A stretch of DNA of 64,000 nucleotides, taken from NCBI GenBank assembly GCA_950295325.1, contig OX485808.1, positions 39,638,527 to 39,702,526 of the forward strand, read 5' to 3'. The position numbers and the translations under genes are program-made. Source of the DNA: Polytrichum commune (taxonomy: Eukaryota > Streptophyta > Polytrichopsida > Polytrichales > Polytrichaceae). The notes beneath the pieces are model-generated. The model did not search any database, was not told where the DNA came from, and worked only from the letters and a program-made list of their open reading frames with translations. Position 1 is the stretch's first letter. Each line of letters begins with the position of its first letter. Shown piece after piece: positions 12,682 through 23,600 of the stretch.

Positions 12682-12774
12682 TGAAAATCGGATGTAGAGT
12701 AGTTCAGTTCAGTGCGCGATTGCCCCACCCATCTGCAAATCGGATGAGCTGAACTACTCTACATCCGATTTTCA
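12682..12774. repeat. Perfect 26-bp inverted repeat (hairpin)
   Basis: 12682-12707 and 12749-12774 are exact reverse complements (26 of 26), with a 41-nt spacer. A second smaller hairpin, CAGTGCA...TGCACTG, follows at about 12803. It could be a small foldback element or a small-RNA precursor; no gene overlaps it. Confidence 0.85.
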
Positions 12775-12879
12775 CAGATTGTCCTACAAAACTGCGTTGA
12801 TTTGCAGTGCACGAGCTGCACTGAACTCGACGCAATGGGAGAATAAGACAAAGTGTTGGGGGAATAGGACATGCGATCC

Positions 12880-13330
12880 AATTTACTCGAAGATTTGCCC
12901 CACTCTAAGGATTTGGGCAGGCAAGTAAAGAATCCGAGCTTTTAGGGTTGACAGTATATCGGCAGCGCCTGGGGGATCAAGGTATGTAGGGTATTTTTTT
13001 ATTATTAAAAGTGACAGATTCATTAAAACATCTATATAGCCGAAGAATTTATTCAAATCACACGATCCCATAATCTATTTTCTCTAAGAAATCATAAATA
13101 CATTTAATATAAAAAATTATTTTTATAAATAAAAAATTTCAAAATAAAGACAATCCATTTAATTTTTTTAATTTTTTAATTTTAAAAAAATTATGGAAAT
13201 TATGGAAATTTTTTTATCTAATAGTAAATACTATAATATTATTATGCATATTTTAATAATCTATAAGGGACCTAAAATACCTTGTTTACGAATCATTTCA
13301 AAATGCATTAACATAAAAATTGCAGTAAGC
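12880..13330. other. Very AT-rich island
   Basis: From about 13080 to 13260 the sequence is dominated by A/T runs. There is no reading frame of interest and no clear repeat ends. It could be a matrix-attachment type region or a decayed organelle insertion; neither can be shown here. Confidence 0.4.
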
Positions 13331-15371
13331 ATAGGTAATTGGAGACCAGGGTGATTAAAGTTGGATCATCTCACCCACTTACCAATGATAGAATGTTTGA
13401 CTTAGACCCACTTACCTTACTAAGACCTCATGCGAGGTATGAGAAACAATGTCAATTAGACAAAAGTTCTAGAGCTTAATCACGCTTATGAAATTTTGAT
13501 GTTATTTTTTTAGAGAGGTTGTAAATAGCAAGTGAGCAATAGTATATGTAAGTGAGTAAAACAATACAATTGTCTTGCAAAAATTGCTCCATTTAATGGG
13601 AGAACCGACAACTAGTTATAGATGAACTGGTTGAATTTTAGAAGCACCCGATTTCAGGAAAATTAGGGAACATTATAGAGGAATTTAGAGAATATACTTT
13701 AAATTACATAATTTCAATCGAAATATGTGAACATGTCACTGGCTGGACTTGAAAACTATAGTGTCTCAATCGATTATGCCCTAAATTCTTCCCGCACAAT
13801 GCTTGGGAGTTGTTAACTGTACGTAAGTCGACATTTACGTGTTGACTTTTCACGTGGTTTCTCAGGGCGCTCGAACGAACCGGAACTCAAAAGCTCGTTT
13901 ATGGGTGGGGCATATGCCCCTAACCCGCCCTGAACTCTGATGAATCTCTATTTTCAGTGAACTGTTTTGCAGTCTAGACTGACCCATGGGTGGTGATGCC
14001 CTAAATAGTGCAACCCATCATATTCCTCCATTACAAGTCTAGAGAACTATATTGTAGACCATGATTTTTCCCAAAACCCTAGGACTCCATCACTAAAAAT
14101 GTTGGAATGGATCAGGTGAAACATCTGTAATGTCACAATACATGCAACATTCAGATCCCGAACCCTATTGCCTACATCTTCTACAACGATTGTTGTTGCA
14201 TATTCATTAACAGACATGGCATTGAGTTTAACACACTCTTGGAGAGTGTCACCAACATTCAGCATTAGAAGGAGAAAGATGGAAAGATGAAGGCAGGAAC
14301 TGTTCCAGGTCCATAAGAGAGGCCATGCCGCAAGCAAGCGAGCAAAATCAATTCACCTAGAAAATATTTACATCATTATGAACTAGAGTTTGATATAATT
14401 ATTTTTCATTTTAACATGAGTTGATGGACGTTTGTACTAAACATCAGCGTAGGTTTAAAGAAACATGGGATGGCAGGACCTTTTAAATGAAGATCTACTA
14501 TACATCAATGTAGTGCAATTGATGAGATATAGGTCGGGGGGGTTTGACACTAGTGTGAGGAGAAAATTTTCACATTTGCTGTGTATTTTCAAGGTAGTTC
14601 ATGGTCTGGGGTAAACATATTAATGCTATTGGTTTCGAGTTTTGATTGTCAAAGCCTTCAGAAGCTTTCTTGTGGATTGGGACATAGTGGATTCAGTGGG
14701 TGGCTCTCTTGTCAATGATAAAGCGTTGCAATTCCATCACAACTACATTGGCAGTCAACATGGTATTCGTGAAAACGTCACATACCACATAAAAATGTCA
14801 TATATGTCGTATTTTTGAATGCAAAGAAGGTTGGCTTGCATTGGTCTTTGGACACAACTTTTATCAACTACACCTTTCTCCAAAGTTCAAGTACATCTCA
14901 CAAGATTAAAAAATGAGTCGGCCTTGTGTCACGTGTGAATGTGAAGTTTTCAAGAATACTATCATTGTGCTGCAGTTTGATCTATTGTTTGGCCTAGCAA
15001 GTAAAATTCCTCAGAATCAGGCAATGTATCTGTGGCTTGGGGCATGAGGCTTAAAATGAGCTGTTCTTTAATTGTTTAGCGTTGGATTCTCTATAACACG
15101 GGTGATGGGTGGAGGATCCTCCTGTTCCTAGTAGGGGTAATTTCCAAGACAAACCAGGCAGTTATATTGTGAAGGAAGTCATAATTCTGAAATGCATATA
15201 TTATGTGCAAAGTGTGATGGAGTTGGCCGAGACTGGTGACTGAAAGTTGAGCAGTGAAGATCAAGGCTCCTGGATCGCGACAACAAAACTAGGGCTGCCC
15301 TTGAGTGAAAGATTCAATAGTTCGTTAACACAGCACGAAGTGATGCAACCCCATTTGTCAGGTCACAGAGG
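13331..15371. other. Gene-free DNA with dispersed repeat fragments
   Basis: No gene is supported. About 13600-13730 resembles 33900-34015, and about 14755-14915 resembles 33181-33300, both in the same orientation. A 96-codon open frame on the minus strand (14047-14337) has no recognisable domain and is treated as chance. Confidence 0.45.
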
Positions 15372-16080
15372 TGAATGCCAGTACTTGAAAGCTCCACTCA
15401 ACCTCAATCTCCGAGTGAGCACGTACCTTACATGTTGTTGAGATACACAATCTAGGTAGCTAGTTAGCTGCATCAAGGTTCACAAGCCGGTCGAGGAGCG
15501 AATTGGCACTCATGTGCTTGGCGCTCATATGATATGTGCTCCTTGTTGCCAAGGCTATGGAGAATTTGTGAATGAGCAAGGTTGGTCCTCTCCCGCCAAG
15601 AGGATTGCTCCAAATGAATGCCAATACTTGAAAGCTCCACTCAACCTCAATCTCCGAGTGAGCAGATACATGTTGTTGAGATACACAATCTAGCTAAGCG
15701 AGCTGCATCAAGGTTCACAAGCTGGTCGAGGAGCAAATTGGCACTCACGTCACATGCTTGGTGCTCATATGCGCTCCTTGCTGCCAAGGCAATAAGGAAT
15801 TTGTGAATGGGCAAGGTTGCTCCTCTCCCGCCAAGAGGATTGCTCCAAGTGAATGTCAGTATTTATAAGCTCCACCCAACCTCAATATCCGAGTGAGCAG
15901 GTACATGTTGTTCACATACACAATCTAGCTAGCGAGTTGCATCAAGTTTCACAAGCTGGTTGAGGGGCGAATTGGCACTCACGTGCTTGGCAACTGTATG
16001 CGCTCCTTGTTGCCAAGGCTATGGAGCATTTGTGAATGAGCACGGTTGCTCCTCTCCCACCAAGAAGATTGCAGAGGAAG
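15372..16080. repeat. Tandem repeat, three units of about 240 bp
   Basis: The units start at 15372, 15615 and 15850 (periods 243 and 235). Each runs from TGAATGCCAGTACTTGAAAG-like sequence to CTCTCCCGCCAAGAGGATTG. The units differ by small indels (for example in the CTAGCTAGCGAG stretch). No coding function is recognised. Confidence 0.9.
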
Positions 16081-16164
16081 AGGTAGGAAGCTCGGGTCTA
16101 GTTTACGATATTCAGGCTTCTAAGTAAAAGTAGGCATGAACTCCAAGTAGGAGAGGAGTTTTGA

Positions 16165-16430
16165 AATCAGATTGCACAAGCATATACATATACACAAAGT
16201 CATATGAATAATGCTTGGAGTGAGATGGTCTCCTCCACCCCTTGCCTTGCTCTTTATTGCTCATTTTGAACTTGGTTCATACAAACAATGTGGGGTAATT
16301 CTTCTCCCACTATGGACCAGCCTTGTACACTATTACAACCTTATTCCTTCTAGTATTATATTTCTATGACTATGAGCAACCTAATGCTCCACCTTCAACA
16401 AGGAGAAGAATTTTCGTAGGTGGCAGAGTT
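16165..16430 (+). repeat. Dispersed repeat E, direct copy
   Basis: The partner of 11640-11905 in opposite orientation. It begins near CACAAGCATATACATATACA and ends near TCCACCTTCAACAAGG. It lies directly downstream of the tandem triplication. Confidence 0.75.
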
Positions 16431-16594
16431 TTAGATAGCATACTAACCATGTGAGAAAACCTTGTAGGTAATACCAAGTTCTATTAGTCTTGAAGCTAGT
16501 TATGGTCCACAACTGTGTGAACAAAGCAATGGCCTAAGTGGTTCACAATTTTTTTTCAAGTACTTTAGCTTTTAGTTAGCTTAGGCGGGTTTAA

Positions 16595-17254
16595 GGTGTG
16601 ATTCCATGTAGGTGGTTCGCCCACTAGATTCTAGAGAATAATGGGTTGGAGGTGTTTGCATGTAGATAAGCACAACTTGCCAACCAACCACATTTTGGTG
16701 ACCTACTAGAATGTGGAGGGCCGTGGACACGGGCTGCTGAACTTCTATGCGTCGAATAAAGCACTTTTTAATCTACAAGTACCGGTCACCGAAGGATTGA
16801 AGACCGGTTTTAGGAGGAGGAGGAAGTTAGTAGGTGGACCTGAATTTAAGAAGATGAGAGTAGCTACACTAATATGATATTTAATGTCACCAATTCTAAT
16901 TGTGTTGCTCAATACTAATTGCAAACTGTGGTATAGTGTCACCAACACTAAATGTTAACCCAACATTATTTGTCATTCCTTGTAAATAATTTGGGGGTAA
17001 TAGATTTACAATGTTGCAATTATTGTCACTTACCAAGTGATTTGTCATCCACACTCCAATCATCCATGACAATATTTGTAAATTTATTCATAAAAAGTGT
17101 CCTCCGAAAAGTTATCTTAGTGACATTAAATATCACATTTAGTGTAGTTGGCACATACGAACCCTACCCCACCATATTCCGTATGCATTTTGGCGGGTTT
17201 GTCCTTATCCCCATTAGAATGTGGTGGGTGAACAACCTCCATGGAAACTCACCC
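16595..17254. mobile_element. M4 MITE interrupted by an M3 insertion
   Basis: The termini match 18553-18904 in inverse orientation: TTCCATGTAGG plus TTCGCCCACTAG on the left, and GGGTGAACAACCTCCATGGA plus AACTCACCC on the right. The middle is split by the M3 element at 16867-17144. Removing that insert and one TA restores collinearity with the intact copy. Confidence 0.8.
16867..17144. mobile_element. M3 MITE (TA target, mariner-like), 278 bp
   Basis: The ends are CACTAATATGATATTTAATG and its near-perfect inverse (about 26 bp, ending AATATCACATTTAGTG). TA is duplicated at 16865-16866 and 17145-17146. The homologous uninterrupted repeat at about 18640-18670 reads TAGCTAGTTGGCAC across the site, which shows the empty target. 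Relatives are at 36668-36993 and 37619-38246. A TA duplication suggests the Tc1/mariner group; there is no transposase. Confidence 0.9.
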
Positions 17255-17975
17255 TTGACCTTAAGCTAGCTAATATCTTACTCCACTTTGGATTTAAGGT
17301 AGTTAGAATGAGTACGCTCCTTGATACACGGCTAGCTTAATTCGAGGTCTATCCACAACTTGGGGTTGATCATGACCAAGTACACCAATAATGCTCAAGA
17401 CTTTGGTGTCGGCCAACTTAGGAAACGTCAAGGCCAACCCCTTATGCAATACCGAGACATTTGGGAGACAGCTGTTAATTTATATGGAAAAGAAAAAGAA
17501 AAAGAAAAAAGTAATTCGAGTCGGCAAATGTTGATTTTGAAGCAAGCCATCTAATAGGGGGTCCCAATGTGAATTGGGTTTTACTTCACCATGTAAACAA
17601 CGTAGAGGAAGTGTCAGTTGTAAGTTAAATTTAACCTTCATGTGGATAGTTGCCCATAACAAGAAAAAGGATTCCGTATACATTAGTCGTCCCAACACTT
17701 GAATATTTAAGAAATGAGAAATGGAAGACAATTGTGTGCACAAACATAAGAGAGCACAACCTTCATTAGGAGGACCTATGTTTTACACTTGTGCAATCTC
17801 ATGTTTGCATTGGAGCCATGTGGTCAAGGAACACTTCAAGCTTGTCATGACGTGCATCTCTTGATTGTCATATTTTTTGGGCATGGAAGAGGAGCCCTCA
17901 TTTGTATGGAACACATCTTGATAGGGGGGACCCCCTAAAACTTGGCACTAGAATAATCTACTCCAATGTCATGAC
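17255..17975. other. Gene-free DNA
   Basis: No gene, repeat terminus or RNA gene was recognised. An A-rich (GAAAAA)n stretch occurs at about 17485-17510. Confidence 0.4.
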
Positions 17976-18221
17976 AAGAGGGAATTATTGCACACAAACA
18001 TACCTCTTATCTATCCAACATAAAACCTTGGACCCACCCCCCCCCCCCCCCTCTCCCATAGATTTGTGCTTGATTCATATCAAATGACTTGGTCTAGACT
18101 ATTTTGGGATCTCTAAAGCTCATTTTGGTGTCAAAGCAACTTACAATAGTAACATCTGGTTGTTGTTTGAAGGCTTTTATGTTGGATGAATGAGGTACAC
18201 TCATATGCAATGATTCCCTCT
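17976..18221. mobile_element. M2 MITE, copy 3
   Basis: The left end AAGAGGGAATTATTGCACAC and the right end CAATGATTCCCTCT are inverted. The internal sequence aligns with the 8014 and 40041 copies. It contains a long C run at about 18037-18050 not seen in the other copies. Confidence 0.75.
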
Positions 18222-18316
18222 CACCAAGGTTAGATGCAAGCCTTGGGATTTTAGCATAATCATATGTGTTCCACCATTCACACCCATCCTAGCCATTCAC
18301 CCCAAGGTGAATTCAT

Positions 18317-19060
18317 AAGGTAGACATTCCTAATTATGTTACTTCTTCTAAACAAACACCTATTTTTGAGTGGTATGTCATAAACTGTGGCTCCAAGAAC
18401 GGACACCAAAAGGGCATGTGGCTAAAAGAGATTGGACTACATGTTCAAATTATGATAACATCCTATGTTCAATTGTCAACATGATTTGGGGGGGGGGGGG
18501 ACCTATATGACCATTTCATGAGCATAAGAATCTTCACTTTGATGATAAATAAGGGTGATTTTCCATGTAGGCCACTCGCCCACAAGTTTCTAGTGTGAAT
18601 AAGGACAAACCCGCCCAAATGTAGAGGGAAACTTGTCGGATAGGGTTCATATGTGCCAACTAGCTACTCCCATCTTCTCAAATCCAGGCCCACCTACTAA
18701 CCTCCTCCTCCTCCTTCTAACCCCAACCTTCACTCCTTCAGTGAGCGACACTTGTAAGTCAAAGATTCTTCAGTGGACGCATGGACGTCTAGCAAACCTC
18801 CATAACGTGGTTGAATGATAGCTTGTACTTAACTACATGCAAACACCTCCGATCCACTGTTTTCCAGATTTTAGTGGGCGAACAACCTACATGGAAACTC
18901 ACCCAAAAAACATCCATATGAGCTCTAAAAATCATGAGGAAAACAACTACAACCCCCAAATTAGATTTTGCAACCATCCCATATTAATCGCATGTTTGAT
19001 ATCCTAGGAGAAGTGGGCTTTTAGTCGGAAAAGGTAACCGTTTTAAGACCCATCTACCTT
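18317..19060. mobile_element. M5 MITE split by a nested M4 element
   Basis: The ends are AAGGTAGACATTCCTAATTA on the left and, inverted, AAGGTAGATGGGTCTTAAAA on the right. The 18553-18904 M4 element lies inside. Copies at 27635-28000 and 32448-32740 lack that insert and show a continuous sequence. A G run occurs at about 18488-18500. Confidence 0.75.
18553..18904. mobile_element. M4 MITE, 352 bp, nested in M5
   Basis: Inverted termini GGGTGATTTTCCATGTAGG and GGGTGAGTTTCCATGTAGG, both followed by a CGCCCAC motif. Other copies are 16595-17254 and a partial end at about 19585-19640. The flanks are TAA on the left and AAA on the right, so the target duplication is uncertain. Confidence 0.8.
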
Positions 19061-19131
19061 GGAAGGTAGATTATGTACTCTAGTAACGCTCCAAAACCTA
19101 AACTACATTGCATGTCAAATTTAGGTTATGC

Positions 19132-19196
19132 AGATTCAGATTCAGATTCAGATTCTTGCATGCAGACTGCCAAGATAAATATGAATCTGAATCTGA
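19132..19196. repeat. TTCAGA hexamer repeat with inverted arm
   Basis: A run of AGATTC/TTCAGA units ends at 19155. An exact 14-bp inverse follows at 19183-19196, so the segment can fold as a 14-bp stem (19142-19155 with 19183-19196). Confidence 0.8.
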
Positions 19197-19584
19197 ACCT
19201 TTTGATTGAAATTCCTTGCCAGAATTTGTCTACTTCCATTGGTAGGCAACTGTGAAATGCAATCTGTTTGCCATATTATAAAATAGTTCTAAATGCAGTT
19301 TTTGTTCTATTCATGTATTTGGTTGTGGTGGTTGTGACAAAGCCCTAGATTTTCTGTCACCCACTTTCATTGGACTTTTGACTTAAAGGGAGCCTGCTGA
19401 TGAGTCAGCAGTGCCAGGTGTAAGTTTTGTGGCCACACCTCCTAGGTGGACACCTGTATTTGCCATGCATACGACAAGGTTTGTAGTTGAGAATGGACAC
19501 CGAAGAAACACATGTTACGATGAGATTGGACGATGTGCTTAAGAAGTCTAGCCATCATTCTAACATTGTTATGGGTATGTGATG

Positions 19585-19640
19585 AGGGTGAGTTTACATG
19601 TAGGCCACTTGTCCATTAGGTTTAAGACCTTTAAGACCAG
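19585..19640. mobile_element. M4 MITE terminal fragment
   Basis: GGGTGAGTTTACATGTAGGC followed by CACTTGTCCATTA matches the M4 terminus. The other end was not found. Confidence 0.5.
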
Positions 19641-19821
19641 GTTGGTGAGGGTGAGAGGCTTATAACTCACTCCCCCACACTTACTGGTGCGGGGCCATTA
19701 ATGAAATGTTTCTACCAGTACCGGTTACATCCGATGGCTCTCATTGGTCAAATTGGAGTTGGAAGTGGGCCTTGCAGGTAGGAGCCGTTCGTTGATGGCC
19801 CACACCAACAAGTGTGTGTGT

Positions 19822-19945
19822 GATGTTAATGTATACAAGCGTACCTCATTCATTCGACGTAAAAACATAATCTGACACAAGATTCAATTTCAAAGACCTC
19901 AAATCAATCTACTTGTTGTCATTTGAGACGTATCAAGTACACACC
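19822..19945. mobile_element. M2 MITE, copy 4, decayed half
   Basis: GTATACAAGCGTACCTCATTC through TCGACGTAAAAACATAAT to a TCAAAGACCTCAAATC core matches the left half of the 40041 copy. The right terminus is not recognisable. Confidence 0.5.
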
Positions 19946-20673
19946 TTTAGGAGAGGTACATCTTTACGAGAGTTTTCTCTCGGCACTCCAAGCATATTTA
20001 AGGTACTTATGGATCTTATGTGCTCACTCTTCTTAAATTGGACACTCATATTTGAGTAGTATATGGCAAAGGCCAGTTAAGAACGAACATCAAAAACATG
20101 TGTCGTACAATCTGGACACCATTCTAGGTTCAATAGTGAACACTATTGAGAGTGCCTATGTGATCTTTGTGTAAGGGAGGTTCTTCACTTTGGCCTCTTA
20201 TTTAACTATTGCATTGAACTCAGAAATGTCAATTTGCATAATTTGTCGCAATTAGTGGATAAGACGATTCTGGAGTTGATCCAATGGCCATAAAGGTCCA
20301 TGGGCTTGGACGTGCCCACAATACAAATCACAAAGTTCAAGTTCAAGTTCAAGTTTCCTTGGAGATCAAAACCTCAGAAGATTGTGTTCAGTCTGTTGAC
20401 TGCTGAATGAGATTTATTTCCTCTTCTCATGTCTTTCTTACACTTGAAGCCCACCAGGGTCAGCTAGCTGTACATTAATACAGTTTCCCATGAGGTATTT
20501 TTTTTTACCATCTACAATAAAATGTCCTGGAATCATTGCCTTTGGAGGACATTGCAGCATGAAAAGTTTGATTTCTGGACTTCATAGGTGATGAAACAAA
20601 TCATTCATATGACCGCCTATATTACTTGCCAGAAAATTACCACTACCCTGTTTGTTGGAAATCGCTGCAGTTT
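19946..20673. other. 3' flank of the coiled-coil gene, with M5 relic
   Basis: About 20030-20205 is an M5-related relic (GGACACTCATATTTGAGTAG through GGTTCAATAGTGAACA). A minus-strand AATAAA at about 20413-20418 is a plausible polyadenylation signal for the gene that stops at 20674. No other feature is supported. Confidence 0.45.
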
Positions 20674-23600
20674 TCAACCTAACCAACTCTTGAGATATCC
20701 GCTAGTTGTGAGTTGCGATGGCTTTGGGACGACAAGCTGCTTGTCTACGTTCTCTTCGTTTTGTGGTGTGTTGGAATTGGACCAGCTAGCTGGTAGTAAA
20801 CGACCACCTGCGTTGGTACTTCGATGGAGTTGAAGCCGTCGAATGAGCTCTCTGTACAAGTGAAACCATTCTTTGATTAGATGATAGAGTTATGCTAAAA
20901 GAAATCATGTGTTTTAAAGGAATCCGGATCCCTAAACGAACTCTAGGGATGACAGTGAGTTTATCCAGAAAGTAGAGACACTTTGAGGTTTTCTACGTTT
21001 GATTTGTGCAGCCTAAATCCTGGACCCTCTTTTTCAAACTTCAATTAACAAGAGGATGACATCAACTCATCCTAATGAAGGAGGATGATATCACCTTGGC
21101 CCACATGGGGAGGGTGATGTCTATTTCGGGGGTGGTTCATCAACTCAAACTCAAGATTGGGCCTAAACTCATATATCTTCTTGATCCAAATCTCAATCTT
21201 CCTTGAGGTATTTTGTTTTGTTAGGAATTAACAGAGGATACTAAAATCGGAATTTGAAAGTTATTCCCTTAATACTCATGGTTTTGACCCTCCGTTTTGC
21301 TACTTTACAGATAACACTAACAACATGCATCACGATGTTGTAGTAATTGATATAAAGTGCACATTTGGGATCCGTTATAGCAGGAAAAATACTTGAGAAC
21401 GAATTGGTTTGTGAATACTGTGTGTCGAAGAATTCAGGATATGTCACCATTACAAACCTTAAGTTAACCCCTTGTTCAGGAAGCAGAAACAAGCTTTGTT
21501 CAAAAACAGTGTTTAGGGTTTAGTTCTGCATTTTTTGTACCTACTAGCACTATATGTTTAGCAATCATCAGCGATATTATCAATAAATAGTAGAGGGGTT
21601 TGAAGCGTACTTTTCACGCTCCTCAAACCGATGGCAATCTTGCCGTAACTGTGCCACTTCCATCAAAGCTGACACCTTTTCACTTGTCACCTGGACATCA
21701 CAAAACAAATTTTGAGTGACTACACAATTCATTACCAACTGCTCAATGAATATATTGAACAACCTCCACCCACCAGTTCAAAAGTATGCAGTTAACCTTT
21801 CAATGAAAATTCTGCCACTCCAATATGGCAGTTGCATATATCATATTTCATAGTCAAATTTCCACAACAGCACAAAGGGATAACAACAGGCTAGACATAT
21901 TTCCTGATAGGTCTTCATTGTGATTTTTTTTGATAGGATGGTGCCAAGAAACAGAAACTTTGGCTCTCCTTGTTAGGGGGAAAAAGATGAAATTGAAGCA
22001 TTTATTCCTCAAAATAATGATACCTGAGAGATCTTCTGAGTGAGGTCCTTGATCTGACATTCAAGAGCCTCTATGGTTTTGGATTCCAAGTGGAAACGCT
22101 CCTCTTGTTGTGAAAGCAGTAATAGAGCTTCCACCTGACAAATAGCAAAGAAAAATTAATCAGCAAGACAATTAATTGGTTGATCAAACAGTAATCACAA
22201 AAGTCTGAGACCCCATCACCCACCACTTCTAGGCCAATCCCGTCATTCCTCAGTCGGGAATATGTACCATACATCAAGAGGGGACCAGATACACCTCTAG
22301 GTGTAGATTCACGCCCAGTTTGGTTAAGTTGAAAATAAAGCTGAAGGAACACATGAAATTGTTGTTATATTTTTGAAGCCCATGCATGTGACTTGCAAGT
22401 CAACCTATGGTAGAGTGACTCCTGTAATTGGTGTATCCCACACTTATGTGTATGCTCTTCATTTTGGGATTTGCAATATTTCAGCTTTCAAATGTGGAGG
22501 GCTTTGTTATGAAACTTTAGAGTCACCTTCTCATGCAATGCTTGGGTCAAGGCATTCTGGCTCTCTTCATCCATATCCGTTGCACTTTTGGTTAAGGCCA
22601 CCACTGCTGAAACATGTTCCTGAATTTCCAGATTGATTTAGGCTCTCCCTTAGCACGTTTCCATGTACAAAATAGAGATACTAAAGGGATGCATTTGAAG
22701 TGGAAATGCTCTTTACAATCCCCACTTCAAGACAAAAGAATAGAGTCTTCCTTAAAGTCTCTAAAAAATTCATGTTTTATTAGGGAGTTTCGCCCCACTT
22801 TTAACAATCTATAATGTTCAAGGAGTGTTCAAGTGATGTTGAAACCCCAAATTTGGTGTACTGAAGCAGGTTTTTTGACTTTGGCCAGGAGACTATTATA
22901 TTCTGATGAACTCCTTGTCAAACTTTTGAGAGGACCAATTTAGGTGCCTTCAAAAGTTTGCCACAAATTTCTTTCAAATATAGCCGTCTTCTGGCCAAAG
23001 TCAAACGCCTCCCCTTCATTTCACCAAGATTGGGGGTTCCGACACCACTTGGATGCCCCTTAAACATTATGAATTGTCAAAAGGGGGGCGAAACTCCCTA
23101 CCAAAACATGGATTTTTAGAGACTTTGAGGACAACTCTGATATCTAGTAAAATGACACTAGGATGCTGATGATTTGAAATCACCACTTATCACAGTGAAA
23201 TGTACCTGTCTGATCCTTAATTCATCCTCACCCACAACTTCAGGTTCGCCTGCTGGTGCAATGCAAATGGTTGGTGTTGGAACAGAGTCTTCACTTTCAA
23301 TTGCAATTTCATTTTGAGATGGTGCTGATGCTCCATCATTAGACTCAGAATTAGTGGAAGTTTTTGACCGCACCGTTGGAATCAGGACCTGAATGTCTTC
23401 GTCTGGAGAAGACTGCCTTTCTTGTTCTGCGTATTTGTCCACAGAATCCAGTTCTGCTTCTCGGGCCACCATCTCCTCCATCAACAATTCAGAACTCTCA
23501 ATTAAAGTGGCAGCCCACTGTCGCTCATCCTGAAGGTGGACATCTACATTCGTCCCAATATCTTCAAGTGCTTTTAGCACTTGTCGTAGCTTCGAAATGC

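Noticed and set aside
12880-13330. AT-rich block considered as an organelle DNA insertion
   Set aside because: No recognisable plastid or mitochondrial gene segment was found; composition alone is not enough.
14047-14337. 96-codon minus-strand frame with a hydrophobic start
   Set aside because: No family resemblance, no supporting exons nearby, and length within chance for AT-rich DNA.
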